Assembly (NCBI GenBank): GCA_032158295.1
Contig: CM063254.1
Span: 5,796,326 to 5,860,325 of the forward strand
Source of the DNA: Pycnopodia helianthoides
Lineage: Eukaryota; Echinodermata; Asteroidea; Forcipulatida; Asteriidae
Length of the DNA stretch: 64,000 bases
Direction of reading: 5' to 3'
Below, in pieces: positions 1-24,812 of this stretch. The notes beneath the pieces are model-generated. The model worked only from the letters and a program-made list of their open reading frames with translations, was not told the origin of the DNA and did not search any database. Numbering within the stretch: the stretch's first letter is position 1; every line of letters begins with the position of its first letter. The translations under genes and the position numbers were made by a program.

Positions 1-5016
<5,016 letters not shown>

Positions 5017-5137
5017 CTCCTTCTGATGGGTCCAAACGCCTGGCTCGACGACCGTGTTTTGAGTTGTTGTGCACAAACATGTTGTCTGATACAGCCAGAA
5101 CATGGCCGTCCACATTGGGCGTGGTTGAGATGACCAC
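5017..5137 (-). CDS. EBF: COE/EBF transcription factor, internal exon (end of DNA-binding domain, nuclear localisation signal)
   Basis: A 121 bp exon with 40 codons plus one base. It begins [19 protein letters not shown], continues [21 protein letters not shown], and ends with a single G. It follows the exon at 6863-6944 in phase 0 (FQ|VV). The KHGRRARR stretch is the basic nuclear-localisation segment at the end of the COE DNA-binding domain. The acceptor is a long CT-rich tract ending cccatag and the donor is GAG|GTAAGT (5016-5011). One visible departure from vertebrate EBFs is Pro in STTPNVDG where I recall Val. Exit phase 1 (G) joins with CC of the next exon to give Ala. An ATG-initiated frame at 4919-5137 on this strand is only this exon running on into the intron; its first Met is an artefact of preceding intron bases. 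Confidence 0.97.
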
Positions 5138-13554
<8,417 letters not shown>

Positions 13555-13587
<33 letters not shown>

Positions 13588-13613
13588 AGAGAGAGCACGG
13601 GAGAGAGAGAGAG
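13555..13613. repeat. (GA)n microsatellite, interrupted
   Basis: Runs of GA dinucleotides lie at 13555-13580, 13582-13595 and 13600-13613, broken by tg and cacg. It immediately precedes a high-complexity block (13619-13945). GA-repeat tracts can bind GAGA-type factors in some animals, but no such role can be read from this sequence. Confidence 0.95.
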
Positions 13614-13618
13614 GAAAA

Positions 13619-13945
13619 GTCATCTCTAGCTCTGTATCTTCACTGAAATATCACATCCCATTCTGCCATTCCTGCTAATAATTTTAAATGCTTGTGCACC
13701 GTTATAATCCCAGGGCTCTCTTAAAAAATGACATTGAGTACGACTTGAAAATATGGACGACAGAAATATTTCCGACCTCTGCCATGGGATCGGGGAGGAA
13801 ACAACAGATGGGCCATTCCAGCCCGAGGATGATCAATGATTGTGCAAATTCTGCTTCAGAATAAATTTACCCTCGGCGCTCCGGATGATATACGAGCGAA
13901 AGGGGCTATTTTAAAATGAATTACCATTAATCCCTGTACAAATTG
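13619..13945. promoter_or_regulatory. Candidate intronic enhancer (homeodomain-type motif cluster)
   Basis: This block is free of simple repeats and rich in motif-like strings. tgatcaatga at 13830-13839 fits a PBX/HOX-type TGATNNAT site. gtgcaaat follows at 13842-13849 and is one base off a POU octamer half. TAATCC at 13928-13933 is the bicoid/Otx-class core. CpGs are retained around 13873-13900. The block sits between a GA microsatellite and a T20 run, which makes its complexity stand out. No reading frame is supported. The enhancer call is inference only. Confidence 0.3.
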
Positions 13946-14034
13946 TGCGAGTATTGGTGGCAGATGAAAATCATGCGCCCGAGTGTGGCATCAAAAAATC
14001 ACGACAACCAACCTTGAAAGAATACAACATTCAA

Positions 14035-14054
14035 TTTTTTTTTTTTTTTTTTTT
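14035..14054. repeat. T20 homopolymer
   Basis: Twenty consecutive T residues on the plus strand. On the minus strand this is a poly-A run, but no retroposed body was recognised beside it. Confidence 0.95.
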
Positions 14055-14722
14055 CGAAGTGGCTGCCAGTCGGAACAATCAAGATGACAATACCGTTATT
14101 ATGGTAATACTAGAGTCTCATTATGAGGATAATTACAATGCTAGCTTTAAAAAAAAAAAAGGAAAAAATTAATGAATAGATTATGGCAAACTGATTATTT
14201 TCATTAGACTGGTAACCAAAAGCCCATATCCAGTAATTGTAAACTGTTCATGGATTGAATGTAATGCGTATCGTAACTCTATCTGGCCAATAGCTCAATT
14301 TTGCATTACAAAGTTATTGACGTTATTGAACAAAAGTTCAATGCATTCATGTAGTCCCAATTAAGTACCAAACTTGTCCTTTAAATATTCAGTTTCATTT
14401 CCAAACCAGACGGGACAGGTTTTTAAGCATGAATTTGAGCTTGCTGGTATAATACTGGAACCTTTTTATCAGAGTGTCAGCAGAAAACTCTTCTTTTTGC
14501 AATGGACAACGATGGATCCTGAGTCTGCCTGCGTAGTTACACCTCCTAATTTTCTCAAAGACGCGGTGGATTTTTTTTTTCTTCTCTCTTCTCCTCTTCA
14601 GGAAAACAAAACAAAACAAAAAACCCTGCACTTCCTGACAGCGTGTCACATGACATCCCAATATCGGGTTCTGGTCCGCACTAATCAAACTTTGACGAGT
14701 GCCACCGACAAATTGATATTTT

Positions 14723-14742
14723 ACCCGGGTCACTACCCGGGT
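14723..14742. repeat. Two ACCCGGGT palindromes, 12 bp apart
   Basis: Two perfect 8 bp palindromes lie at 14723-14730 and 14735-14742, separated by four bases (cact). Each has a CCCGGG core. Their spacing is about one helical turn. No binding factor is assigned with confidence. Confidence 0.7.
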
Positions 14743-16117
14743 CCCAAATCTGATAAAAAGTCCGATTGGACTCCCAAGAGAACAACTACATCTCATCCCA
14801 GACCCTACGCGACTGAAATCCGAGCAGAAATTTGACCACTTTGCGCGGCGTTTGAAAGCCTTTCAATTGCCGTGGCCAAGAGAAATTAACAGCAAATTGT
14901 GGCTTTCAGCAGCTAGCCATTAATATCCACGGATTATGGAGAAGAATTTTGAGCGGTTTAACAAGCAGACAAGGCAAGAATGCAGTGTGGGCCAGTCAAA
15001 GTGGAAAGTTTCTCCGTGAAACATAAGACGTGACAGCCCTATTCAGATGTCAAAATTAATGTTGGCGACGGAGGACGAGTGAGAACATGGGAGCACAAAT
15101 CAAAATCCCTTTGAGGAACATTCACGCTGTTTTTTTTTCTCCTTCGAATCAAACAATTCCACAAAGTAGTTAGCAGTAAAAATAAAAAAATCTAATTCTC
15201 CTCCCGATACTTGAGCCCATGAATCAGGAGGGAGTCAAACAAAATGTAACAAATGGTACATTAACCAAGACTATGAGCCGAAAAGTCTGACCAAAAAAAA
15301 TCACTCTTTGAGTTGTAACCCAAAATCTTGATGATAGATTTAAAATGGATAAACTATACACTTGTTAACAATTGTTGTTTCATATTGTGTAAACACTAGC
15401 GAATAAAGCATTTAGTCGAAAAAAAAAACACATTATTGGGATGTGTTGTTAACAGATATATAATTTGCAGATATACAAGTGTAATAATAGACTAAGCCAT
15501 GTATGATCCTTCTAGTCAAAACCATCAAGATTTATCTTCACACAGATCAAGAAATATCATTTTGGACAGTCCCCAATTTAGCCTGATTACTTGTTCCTTG
15601 CTCGTAAAAACCCCTGTACATCTGTGGAGAGCATCAGAGGGAACACACATGCCGCCTAACGGTACCCCCATCGCCCGACTAATGACAAATGATGCTGAGC
15701 CACTCTAGCCGAGTACTAACCCGATCCCAAAACGGGTGATCGGCCGGCCGACCGTCATCGCTAATGTAGCTTGTAATGAAGGCCGTAGTGAGTAGTATTA
15801 CACTGCACATATCAGAAGTGTGGTCGCTGAAAAGACTGCCGGACCCCCGAGACTTAACAAATGACTAGTTTTTTGTCAATGCCCAGCTTGGTGAGGACAA
15901 TCGCAAGAGGCCATCAATAACGTGCTCTCTGTAACATCCGATAAATCTTTTAATTTCACAACCATTACACTTGATTTCCAGCCGAGATCAAGTACCTGCC
16001 ATAACCATTTTGGATGCACTGGTCTATGGACGGCAGGAGAAGGATGCTCAAGGAGCAGTAAAATACACCTAAGAGGGGACCTCATAAAAGAGGGGAGCAG
16101 TTAGGAGGGGGGCGAGG

Positions 16118-16129
16118 ATCCCGCGGGAT
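16118..16129. promoter_or_regulatory. Perfect EBF-consensus palindrome (ATCCCGCGGGAT)
   Basis: The 12 bp sequence is a perfect palindrome and contains TCCCGCGGGA (16119-16128), an exact match to the COE/EBF dimer site TCCCNNGGGA. It lies about 9 kb into the large intron of the COE gene itself. COE factors are known to autoregulate in vertebrates and flies, so this could be a feedback site. The motif alone is short, and its GC core (rather than the commoner NN dinucleotides) and chromatin state are unknown, so function is inference. A 9-of-10 match lies at 19438-19447 (tcccaagggc). Confidence 0.4.
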
Positions 16130-17958
16130 ACCCCCTCACTGTGGGGATCAATATCATGGTCTAGAGCAACATTTTAATTGAAGCATATGTGGATCAACGA
16201 ATAGGACAAATGTAGTTGTGTTAAAGACTAGCATTCCTTTTAAGTTCCTTTTTTTTTTCAAGAAACAGCCTATCACTATTGAAATCTTCAAAGTTTCATT
16301 CAGCTTGGCTGTGTATGGAGCGAAACTGATGAGCATTGAACACCATTGAACATCAGCAATTTAATTTTCAAAAGGAATAAGTACGTGTACCTTCATCACA
16401 TATCTCCCATGTAAAGCAGACACTGTCGCTGGAATTAAAAAATATATACAGCGACTCTGTTCTTTAATATTTATCTCGTATTATTAACCCCAATAATTGT
16501 TGGCCGCTCCGCTGTCTACAAAACAGCAGTCCCCCAGCAGGTTGAGATAACAATCAAGCCTGACACACCCCAGCCCCAAGAGGGCTCCCTCTGCCATGAA
16601 CTAGTGAATAATTCCAGCAATCAGAGGCTACCGAGGGACCCTAATCTACCTCGGTTTACCAGCCTCTTTGGGAGTACCTCTGCCTGTGGCTTATCCCTAG
16701 ATCAGGGCAAGGATTGGCAGAAGCTTTGATAGAGGAGTCCGATGATGCCATGGACGGACTTTTTGCTTCTTTATTTTGTTTTTTTGCAAAGACGTATCAC
16801 ATTGAAGAACGAAAAAAGACCTGTATAATGCCGCCCGGCCATTAATGCAGTCGTTGCCCTCTACCTCTGAAATCGAATCAGCCTGTATACGCATATTTGG
16901 TCGTCATCAATATTGGGTCGTCATCTTTTTTTCATAAGCTATAAATATTGGTTTATAACTCAAATCGCCCCTCCATGAGTTAGAATGAGTTCCTGGATAA
17001 TAACTGCATCTTGAGTCCAATCAGGTAAAAAGCGGTGGTATTGAAGATGACACTATAGTCCCTAGTTGACATTTATCAAATAACCCATAAAAAATGTATT
17101 TGCTCTTGTTTCACTCCTGCAGATTAAAACGAGTTTATAATACCTTCACCGCATTCAATTCACACATTCAGAACACTCTATCAAGCACTCGTAATGAATT
17201 TAAAAAGGAATTAAACTATCGTTCATGAATAAAACATTTTGCATTTGCTAAATTAAAGCCTAGATTCGGCAAGCGATTTACATAGAGAGAGTTTAACGTT
17301 GTGGAGTGGCACAACGTGCAGGCAGACGCGTACTGAGGATCAGCGTGCATGATCAACATGCCCATACTGATATGACATAGCCAATCTCCACATGGAGTTC
17401 GTTTCACTTTGACGCATTCATTAACTCTGGCGGAAAGATTCCTGTTGTCGGCCAATGACACGGCAGCACCGGGTCCATCAGTTTGATTTGTCAAGGGAGC
17501 ACAGCGGAGCTCAATGCACCACGGCGCAAGCCTGAGAAGCAATAATAGCAAAGTTCTTTGACGTGTCAAGTGAAGACGCTACAAACTTGCCAAAATAAGG
17601 AGAATTAGAACAACCTCTCCTGAATATTCTCATCCAGCTCCGAACAATGAATCGGGAACCACCTTCGTTCATTTTCACCTTCGCCCTATCAAGGTTTGGT
17701 ATGGACGAACAAAATGGCACTTTACCATCGAGAAGGGGGGAAGAAGAAAAAAAACTAGGAAATCACCACAATGGCAAAAGAAATATCATTACATCTTTAA
17801 TGCAGCTCAAAACTCCCACAATGCACTACTCCCAGGGTTCTATGATCAATAAGGCATTATGGGTATCCTAGTAATTGACGTTCCCTGGATACGAGTGAGA
17901 ATCCATCAGCTTTTAGTGGCAAACGGTGTGAAGCCTGCCATTTTGGATGGAAGTGGGC

Positions 17959-17986
17959 AAAAGAAGAAGAAGTAGAAGAAGAAGTA
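17959..17986. repeat. (GAA)n tract
   Basis: An interrupted GAA/AAG trinucleotide run on the plus strand (aagaagaagaagtagaagaa and onward), followed by more purine-rich sequence to about 18010. It is simple sequence with no evident function. Confidence 0.9.
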
Positions 17987-18664
17987 GGAAAAAAGAGAGA
18001 GAAAAAAAATACTGCCTACAGCTCTTTTTTTGGCGCTCACTCGAAGCAAGCTGTTAATTCCATTTAAGGGTCCTAGGTGCAAAGATGATCTTGCCAAAGC
18101 GGGCAGTTAATTTGGCTGCTGGTCATATAGAGCCAGTATGTAACTTAGTTTGGGGCTTCTTAGCCAGAGTGAAGCGTGCCCCTTAGGGTTACTAGTCCCG
18201 GACCCTGTCCCTACAGAAACGGCTAACTACTAATTAACTGGGAAATTTAAAAGCAAAATTTGGTGCACTTGGAGGGTTATTGTGGACACGGACTCTCCTG
18301 GGTTTCTTTTTTCTCAAATGCAAATAATAAGAATACGAAGAAGAGAAAATGAAGGGGGAAAAAAAAGGGAGAGAAAGAAGGGGAAAAAAAGATTCCCTCG
18401 GAAATGAAAGAGTTCTTGGGAACCTTTTTCTTGCAGAGTGTATTGTCAAATCCGATTGCTTCTGATGACTAGAGACTGTTCTGCGTAGGAAAGTATTCAC
18501 TTAAAACAAATTGCCTGTGCCCACTTTAAAAGACACAACCAAAACAAAATTAAACCAAAATAACAGAAAAAGGAGAGCACTGATGAAAAAATACATTATA
18601 AACAGAATAAGTAGCTGCTCCTTGATAAAAAGAAAAGTTCACAAGGAGAAGGGAACTGTGTTTT

Positions 18665-18694
18665 GAAGGAGACACCTTTGAAGGAGACACCTTT
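18665..18694. repeat. 15 bp perfect tandem duplication
   Basis: The unit gaaggagacaccttt occurs twice back to back (18665-18679 and 18680-18694) without differences, suggesting a recent slippage or duplication event. Confidence 0.9.
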
Positions 18695-19699
18695 CAGACC
18701 ATAAGACAGATAAAATAAATATCCACAAACTCAACTTATCATCTCAAAAATCAACATGAACATTCTCCTTATATTTACAACAAAACCACACATCTCCAGG
18801 CAACACATGGAGGCAAATTTGTTCCATTCCCCAACCAACCAAACCAACGTAAAGTCCTCTTCCCTGAGCAAATCAAGCACAAACCACAGTCCAGGTAGTA
18901 TCTACAAAGTGTTTGGAGTCCCCCCCCTGTCTCACCTTCCGGGCAAGCCCAATGGTCTCTGAGGGGCCCCCCTTTCTAAATCTCTCCTCTCACCGGATCC
19001 TAGCTGTAAAACACACACACAAACAATACAGACAAAGAGCCCAACATGATCAGTTGACCCCCAAAACACACAAAGCCGACCCCCCAATGACCAACAAATC
19101 TGTGATGTAATCTCAATCCTCGAGACAGAAACAGGACAGCAGGGCAACCACGGTGAGTACGAGGAGCGAGAGCTGGTTGTTACAACCAAGTTACAACTTT
19201 ACCAAAAATCACCACAATACACTCTCTCTCTTTTTTTCAAGCATGTTGCATCTTTTATCTTACTCTTCCCCAATCACACATCAACATGTGTTTCTTTTAA
19301 CAGGCATGATATTTTGGTCCTTGGAAAAAACAGTAGGAACATTTCATGGAGTGCAAGGCCTGACCTACATTCACTGAATGTAGGGTTTAATATACTCTTT
19401 CCGGCTATTTAGGCCTAATCACAATTTTTCTGATTTTTCCCAAGGGCAAAAAACAAAATCAAAATCATGGATTTGTACAGAAGGGAAACAAGATGGCTGA
19501 ACTATTCAACCTCCATCCCCCGGCTGCAATCAGCTCGTACCGAAATGCCCATAGCAGCCACAAGCGATCCCGACTTTTGATCTACTTTCACCCAACCCAA
19601 AAGGTCAAAGTAAAGGTCATGTCCAGAATTAGCAATTTTCTCTGCATTTTTAAAAAAACAAACACAATTTTCTCACTCATGTTGTTTTTCCGAACATTT

Positions 19700-19840
19700 T
19701 TTACAGACAAAAATTGGTTCTGGGTTGAACAAAGACCAATTTACCAGAGCAGGATTTGAACCTGTGACTTCCGGATTCACGCGCTGGAGCTTTACCAACT
19801 CAGCTATCTAGCCCCAGTGCAGGCAGTCTCCCTACGGTAA
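19700..19840 (-). mobile_element. tRNA-derived SINE (reverse orientation)
   Basis: On the minus strand the sequence reads a short leader (gggagactgcc, about 19832-19822), then a tRNA-like head starting ggggctagatagctgagttgg near 19815. A-box-like tagctgagttgg and B-box-like ggttcaaatcc (about 19763-19753) mark the RNA polymerase III promoter. The T-arm cagg/cctg pairs perfectly. The acceptor stem does not pair, so this is not a working tRNA gene. After the tRNA part comes gctctggt and then tttgttcaaccc, a SINE body that is also seen at 63381-63409. A T18 run (19841-19858) abuts the 5' side. Element ends are approximate. Confidence 0.75.
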
Positions 19841-19858
19841 TTTTTTTTTTTTTTTTTT
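19841..19858. repeat. T18 homopolymer abutting the SINE
   Basis: Eighteen T residues directly flank the 5' end of the reverse-oriented SINE. A SINE tail would normally be at the other end, so this may belong to an older target-site A-rich tract or to another retroposed copy. Confidence 0.9.
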
Positions 19859-20863
19859 ATCGGTTCAAAAAATCAACAATATTTGCCATGTCTGGGCTTA
19901 GGGTAATGGTTATACAGAAATAGACTCCAAAGTCTCCTCTATATCTATTTCTATTAAAGTTCTACGCAAGCTTTCCAAATTGGCACACAGTGTAGGCTTA
20001 AATAAATTGTTTTGTTGCCGTTCACGTAAGATTTTGGCGATACTCATCACAAAGAGGAAAATCTCAACATGCATCATCTCCATGTTGTCTAATAAGAGAC
20101 AACTATTAATGACTGTTGGGAAATGAAATAAAATAAGATGAGATTGAGCCCCTTCAACAGATTGTTTGTTTTTTTTAATTGCCGCTTTGAACCTTTTCAT
20201 TTAATGCATCGTAATAAGTTGAATGTCCTGCCATCCTCCATCTGTCCAGAAATCTTAAATTAGGTCACTGAATTTGGATAAATCCATTACACTGGGCCAT
20301 TAATTGACAGTTGATAGACAAGCACATCACTCAGTCAACAATCAAACACAACCAACCATCTTTTAAAGGGTCAATTCATTCCTGCTTTCTCAGTAGTTTT
20401 TTTTTTTCTTTCTCAAACACCCCTGTATTTTTTCCCGTCCCTTTTTTTTTGTATTCTCTGAAAAACCCTTTTGTTACTGTGGTTGTGTTCGGTTTACCGG
20501 GGTTACTCAACTTACAAAACAGGTCCTCTTTTATAGTCGACAAAAAACCTGAATGGCTGTTTCCTTTTATGTTGCCAATGGGGCAGTGTCAGTGTATACC
20601 GTGATTGACGTTTCGCTTTTTAGAAGTAAAACACCTTTTTTTTGGTCAACAATCTAGTGTGCCGTGTAAACGTTTCAAGTGAGAGCTCTGTTGCATTCAG
20701 ATGAAATATCAACAGCACGCAGCTGGATTTCATAAAAGGAGACTCCCGTATTTGCCCTTTACTTCAGACTCGTAATCTCAACGATAAAAAATTATCGGCG
20801 GTTTTATGCAGGAGCATTGCTGGACTGAAAGGAGGGCATTTTAACCCTGGCATTCTCGGGCTT

Positions 20864-20864
<1 letters not shown>

Positions 20865-20904
<40 letters not shown>
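20865..20904. repeat. (GT)20 microsatellite
   Basis: An uninterrupted run of twenty GT dinucleotides, followed by ctgtgtg. Perfect runs of this length are usually polymorphic and would make a useful marker for the locus. Confidence 0.97.
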
Positions 20905-20905
<1 letters not shown>

Positions 20906-23900
20906 TGTGTGCCCTCCCCTTTCTATCTTTTCCCCCCCACACTGCCATGTGACAGTGCACCGTGAGTGACTTGTATGCAGTAGCCGTAGTGTCAGATGAT
21001 CTGACATGCAAAGCATGGCCGGCCACGGTCTGATTGCCTACCACAAAAGCCTGAATGGGGCCAGCCACACTTGAGCTTTTCTCTCTCCCCCGTTATTGGC
21101 GTGACGTGCAAACACAGGGCAGCAATACAAATATTGATAGTACTTAACAAAATGAGAGCAGACACTCCAAAGTCAAAAGGACTGAGGTGGAAAGTGATAC
21201 TACAAGTTGTGCCACACAATTAGGCTAATGTTGGCATAGGCTGATTCATGCAGACCTTTTTCTGTTGAGCAGCAGCAGGGTCCATGGCCCACCGTCATCA
21301 TCGTCATCATCACCCACCGTCAAATGGCTCTTTATAGACAGACTTGGGCATCTAATGGACCAAACTCGAGAACCCCCTGCTCGTGAGTGAGAGTGAGAGA
21401 CGATCTTTGATCAGATGAGAACAGGTTTCCAGTACAAGTGCAAGAGAAGAAGGGGGAGATAGAGTGAGTGAGGGAGAAAAGAGTGAAAAGAGGAGGGGAA
21501 GTGGCCTATTTACCGAAGCTTTTAGCTTAAATCAACAGGGGAGTGTATGGCGATTGTGCTGTGGATGGACAAGAATAACATTACTGTGTGAATTAGGGTC
21601 TGATGGAGGGTATGTACACACTGTCTGTTTGCACATACTTCTTGACTGAATAAATACGAGCGGCTATTGGTTTATACAGCTCAGGCAGCCCCCACATCCC
21701 CATTTGTGTCAATCAAGTCAAGTGAAAGGTGTGAATGCCAGGTTCATTATACTTTCCCTGCGCCTGGGTGAACTCTTGGGTCGTCATCTAGAACACAGAT
21801 CAGTGGTTGATCGGCTCATGTGCGCACCCATTGACGATAAGGCGTACAAACACGCGGGTCCCCACAGCATGCCCAGCCACCACGAGCCCTAGCTTTACAC
21901 ACATACATGCTGGCATCATTTACTTAGTGGGGTGAACAACCCACAGGCTGCCCCCGTCCTGCCGAAACATAGCAGAGCTCATCTAGAGGGCCGACCTAGG
22001 TCACCTGCACTGTGTGATGTCAGGACCCACGAGACGCGCACTCAAGATCTCCACTTGTCTTAAGAAGCTTTGCACCAAATCATCATTACCTTGTAGGAGA
22101 CGTGGGGCTTGGGGTTTACCAGGGCATCCCCAAGACAATTCTGAGTCCCCACACTCGGTTGCATCCCAGTTGTGATATAATCAGGCTTTGGGAGGAGGCA
22201 GTGTTTGTTGTTATAGGAACAATCTAACACAGAATGTGTTATGGCAAGGATACAAGAAGCTTACACAGCCAGTGATATTGATGCAATTAAGTAATAAAAT
22301 GGGAAATTGCGGCCTATTCTCCCAACACTTCATACCCTCGCTGGGGAGGGCAGCTGGTTACATACCAACTCCCCTGTCAATCATAGCGAATCTACACTGA
22401 TTCGTAACATTATTTCTTTTCAAGATGAAGTTATACTCCCATTAGATGCAATAAATACAATTAAATGGGCATCAACTGTTCAACGTGTGGAGAAAATTGT
22501 AAACCCAATAGGAATGCTTCACCGCTGATGATTTGACAAGTTTCATTTATTTTCGTTTGCAACACAGGGTGGGCGATGGTGAACAATGCTTTTAAACTCA
22601 GGAATGATTCCAGAGGGGATTACAGACGAATCCACATCACCATAAACATTATTGAAAGTGAACACTGAACACTTTACAGGGACTTAAAAACTTTGCTTGC
22701 AATCACATTTTCCCCCAGTCACCGTAAACTTTATTTGTGAAGTTTTCACAAAAATGATTTAGAATTACTGAAAACTTTTTACAGAAGTGTCCAATTTGTA
22801 AAAATTGGGTTTCTACAAATGCTGCATACTCCCTCTTGGATCCCAGCTAGGAAAAAATACAAAGGGGTTGTATTCCATGATAGGCATCTGATACACAACC
22901 ACCCCCCCCCCCTAAAAAAAAAAACTCTCTCCACCCCCATCAGCACATACACCAAGCCAAGCCAAGCTTATCCAGCCGGCAAACATCCCTTTGATGTCTA
23001 CACACCAAATTACCAGGCTCTGGTTCTACCGGTTTCAAATTCATTGGCGAATCTCCCGGATGCCGCACACAGCTGCGGCTTTTCTTATGTTCCTCCATGA
23101 GGACGGTGACATTAGACACCATTCATATCTGTGATTTAGTGGTCGGGACCATGACCTCAAGAGTCATAAAAATTTGACCTCACCAGATCTATTTCCTTAC
23201 ATATCACTCACCAACCCCTCGCTGAAAAATTCCAACTCGGCTTTCATTGTTTCTCAGCCCCCCCTCCCCCCCCCCAAATCCTTTCTTAAGTTAATTATGT
23301 AAAGATTTGTTTTCTATTTCCTTTTGTCTAGTCATCAATGCATTTGGCAAACAATTGTACCATTTGTAAAATATAATTATATAAAATGTGAACAGCAGTG
23401 GTAATAAAACTAACATTGGTACTTGGCATCAAGAATAAGCCGCTGTCAGATGGAATAAAATTGTTTGTTCCAAACAAAATTTGCAACAACCTCAGCTTCA
23501 GATTACTGGTCGCAAATTTTAAAAACAAACTTTCATCAAAAACATATTCTCTTCTGACATCCTAAAATTCAAGTACAGCACAACACTACAAGGTCTGAGC
23601 CCCCTCTCTCTCTCTCTCATCCGACACTATCATGAATCTTCCCTAATCTTGAATCTTCCCCAACATCCCAAGCCCCAAAAAACTAAATCCTCCAAAGAAA
23701 TTCCAAAGACCCAATCCAGTCATAAACTTCTCTTTAAAGTAAAGTTCAATCTTGTTCAGCTTAATGTCAGGAAGAAGAAAGCCCAGTATACCATCCATGT
23801 CCCCCCCTCCAATCACAAGAGCTACTCCTTGAACCTGACTGCACCTCTTGACCTATGTCACTCAATGAAACCCTCTTTGAGATTGCCATAAGCAGCCCTC

Positions 23901-24239
23901 CACAAGGACCAAACCTAGTCTACTGCCCTCACTGTAATCAAAGTACTCCTTGAAACATGAGATCTTTCAGAAGCTGGCTACAAACTTTGGGTGTTAGTGC
24001 CATCTATGCAGGGGAACATTTAACTTTCTGAGAGAAATCTTTCTTAGCAACAATGTTTGAAAAAAAAAAAAAAAAAAATATGGACGGGTGTGGGAGCTAA
24101 ACATCCAAGTTGTTCTCATTGTATTCAAAACATCGTCATGTGTTTATTGTCCATGTTCATTGTGCAAAATATTTCACTGGCTTTGAGGACAATAAATTTC
24201 CAGCATGAGTGATAATTCAAATACGCTTGCAGTTGGACT

Positions 24240-24550
24240 TTTAGAGCAGGCAATTTCCTTTTGTTTTCAAAAATAATCAAGCAGGGAAATTGTAAAACAA
24301 AAAAAATCTTCAGGAGACGGCCGCCCTGAATTACGAATAATGCATTCAGCGGAGTTGCAAGTCATATATCAACAGCGTACAAGCAAAATCTATTCAGCTA
24401 TTCAGGACGTACAGTCTTTGATTTCCATCAGAGTCTTTCCCCCGTTAGAAATGCAAATAGTGATGATGAGGTTGAGATAAAATAAATACGAAAGCGGCTT
24501 AAACAGGAAAATGAACATGATAAGGAGGATTTGGCTGCGCTGAATGCGGC
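24240..24550. promoter_or_regulatory. Candidate intronic enhancer with POU octamer and TCF-type motifs
   Basis: A repeat-poor block containing ctttgat (24416-24422, TCF/LEF-type) and atgcaaat (24451-24458, a perfect POU octamer), with several attcag/aata homeodomain-like strings and preserved CpGs (acggccgcc near 24318). It is bounded by an A19 run on the left and a GA microsatellite on the right. Coding potential is not apparent. The regulatory call is inferred from motif clustering and sequence complexity only. Confidence 0.3.
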
Positions 24551-24789
24551 GCAGGGGGGGAGAGGGGACTGTACTTAATGCTGGGGATCAGAATATCTGG
24601 CATATACGGGATAATGAGACGGTGATCTCTACAGTGCTTGACGGAGTAGTGTGGCCAAGATTCAGCCGGCGGCAACGATGGGTACAGAAGATACAGCGGA
24701 CAGCGGAGGTAGGATCAAAACAAGACACTGAGATTGCTTGTGATGGAATCGGTAGACAGTGTGAGGAAAGAGAAAAATGAGTCGAGAAG

Positions 24790-24812
24790 GAGAGAGAGAG
24801 AGAGAGAGAGAG
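24790..24812. repeat. (AG)n microsatellite
   Basis: About eleven AG dinucleotides, followed by ctagagag and a G9 run (24820-24828). It is simple sequence. Confidence 0.95.

Larger units (their letters stand above)
13946..19699 (-). other. COE upstream intron, 13.9-19.7 kb
   Basis: No exon was recognised. It contains the T20 run, a paired ACCCGGGT palindrome (14723-14742), the EBF-consensus palindrome (16118-16129), a (GAA)n tract (17959-17986) and a 15 bp tandem duplication (18665-18694). The block 16480-16700 is high-complexity and repeat-free. The overlapping open frames at 14374-14835 (+) and 14395-14796 (-) are both long for the region, but neither resembles a known protein and they overlap on opposite strands. 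Confidence 0.6.
19859..24789 (-). other. COE upstream intron, 19.9-24.8 kb
   Basis: No exon was recognised. It includes the GT microsatellite, C tracts at 22902-22912 and 23266-23275, and an A19 run at 24060-24078. High-complexity sequence lies at 20940-21400 and 21890-22180, and a candidate regulatory block at 24240-24550. A stretch at 21222-21246 looks superficially like the mature miR-31 sequence but has a broken seed and no complementary arm. Confidence 0.6.

Noticed and set aside
14374..14835. Overlapping 153- and 133-codon open frames on opposite strands
   Set aside because: Neither resembles a known protein, the sequence crosses T- and A-rich runs, and there are no splice or start contexts to support a gene.
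19744..19815. Possible functional tRNA gene on the minus strand
   Set aside because: A- and B-box-like elements and the T-arm are present, but the acceptor stem does not pair and the sequence continues into a repeat body shared with 63281-63418, so it is a SINE head.
21222..21246. Sequence resembling mature miR-31 (aggctaatgttggcatagg)
   Set aside because: The core atgttggcatag matches, but the seed is changed (ggctaat instead of ggcaaga) and there is no complementary arm nearby to form a precursor hairpin.
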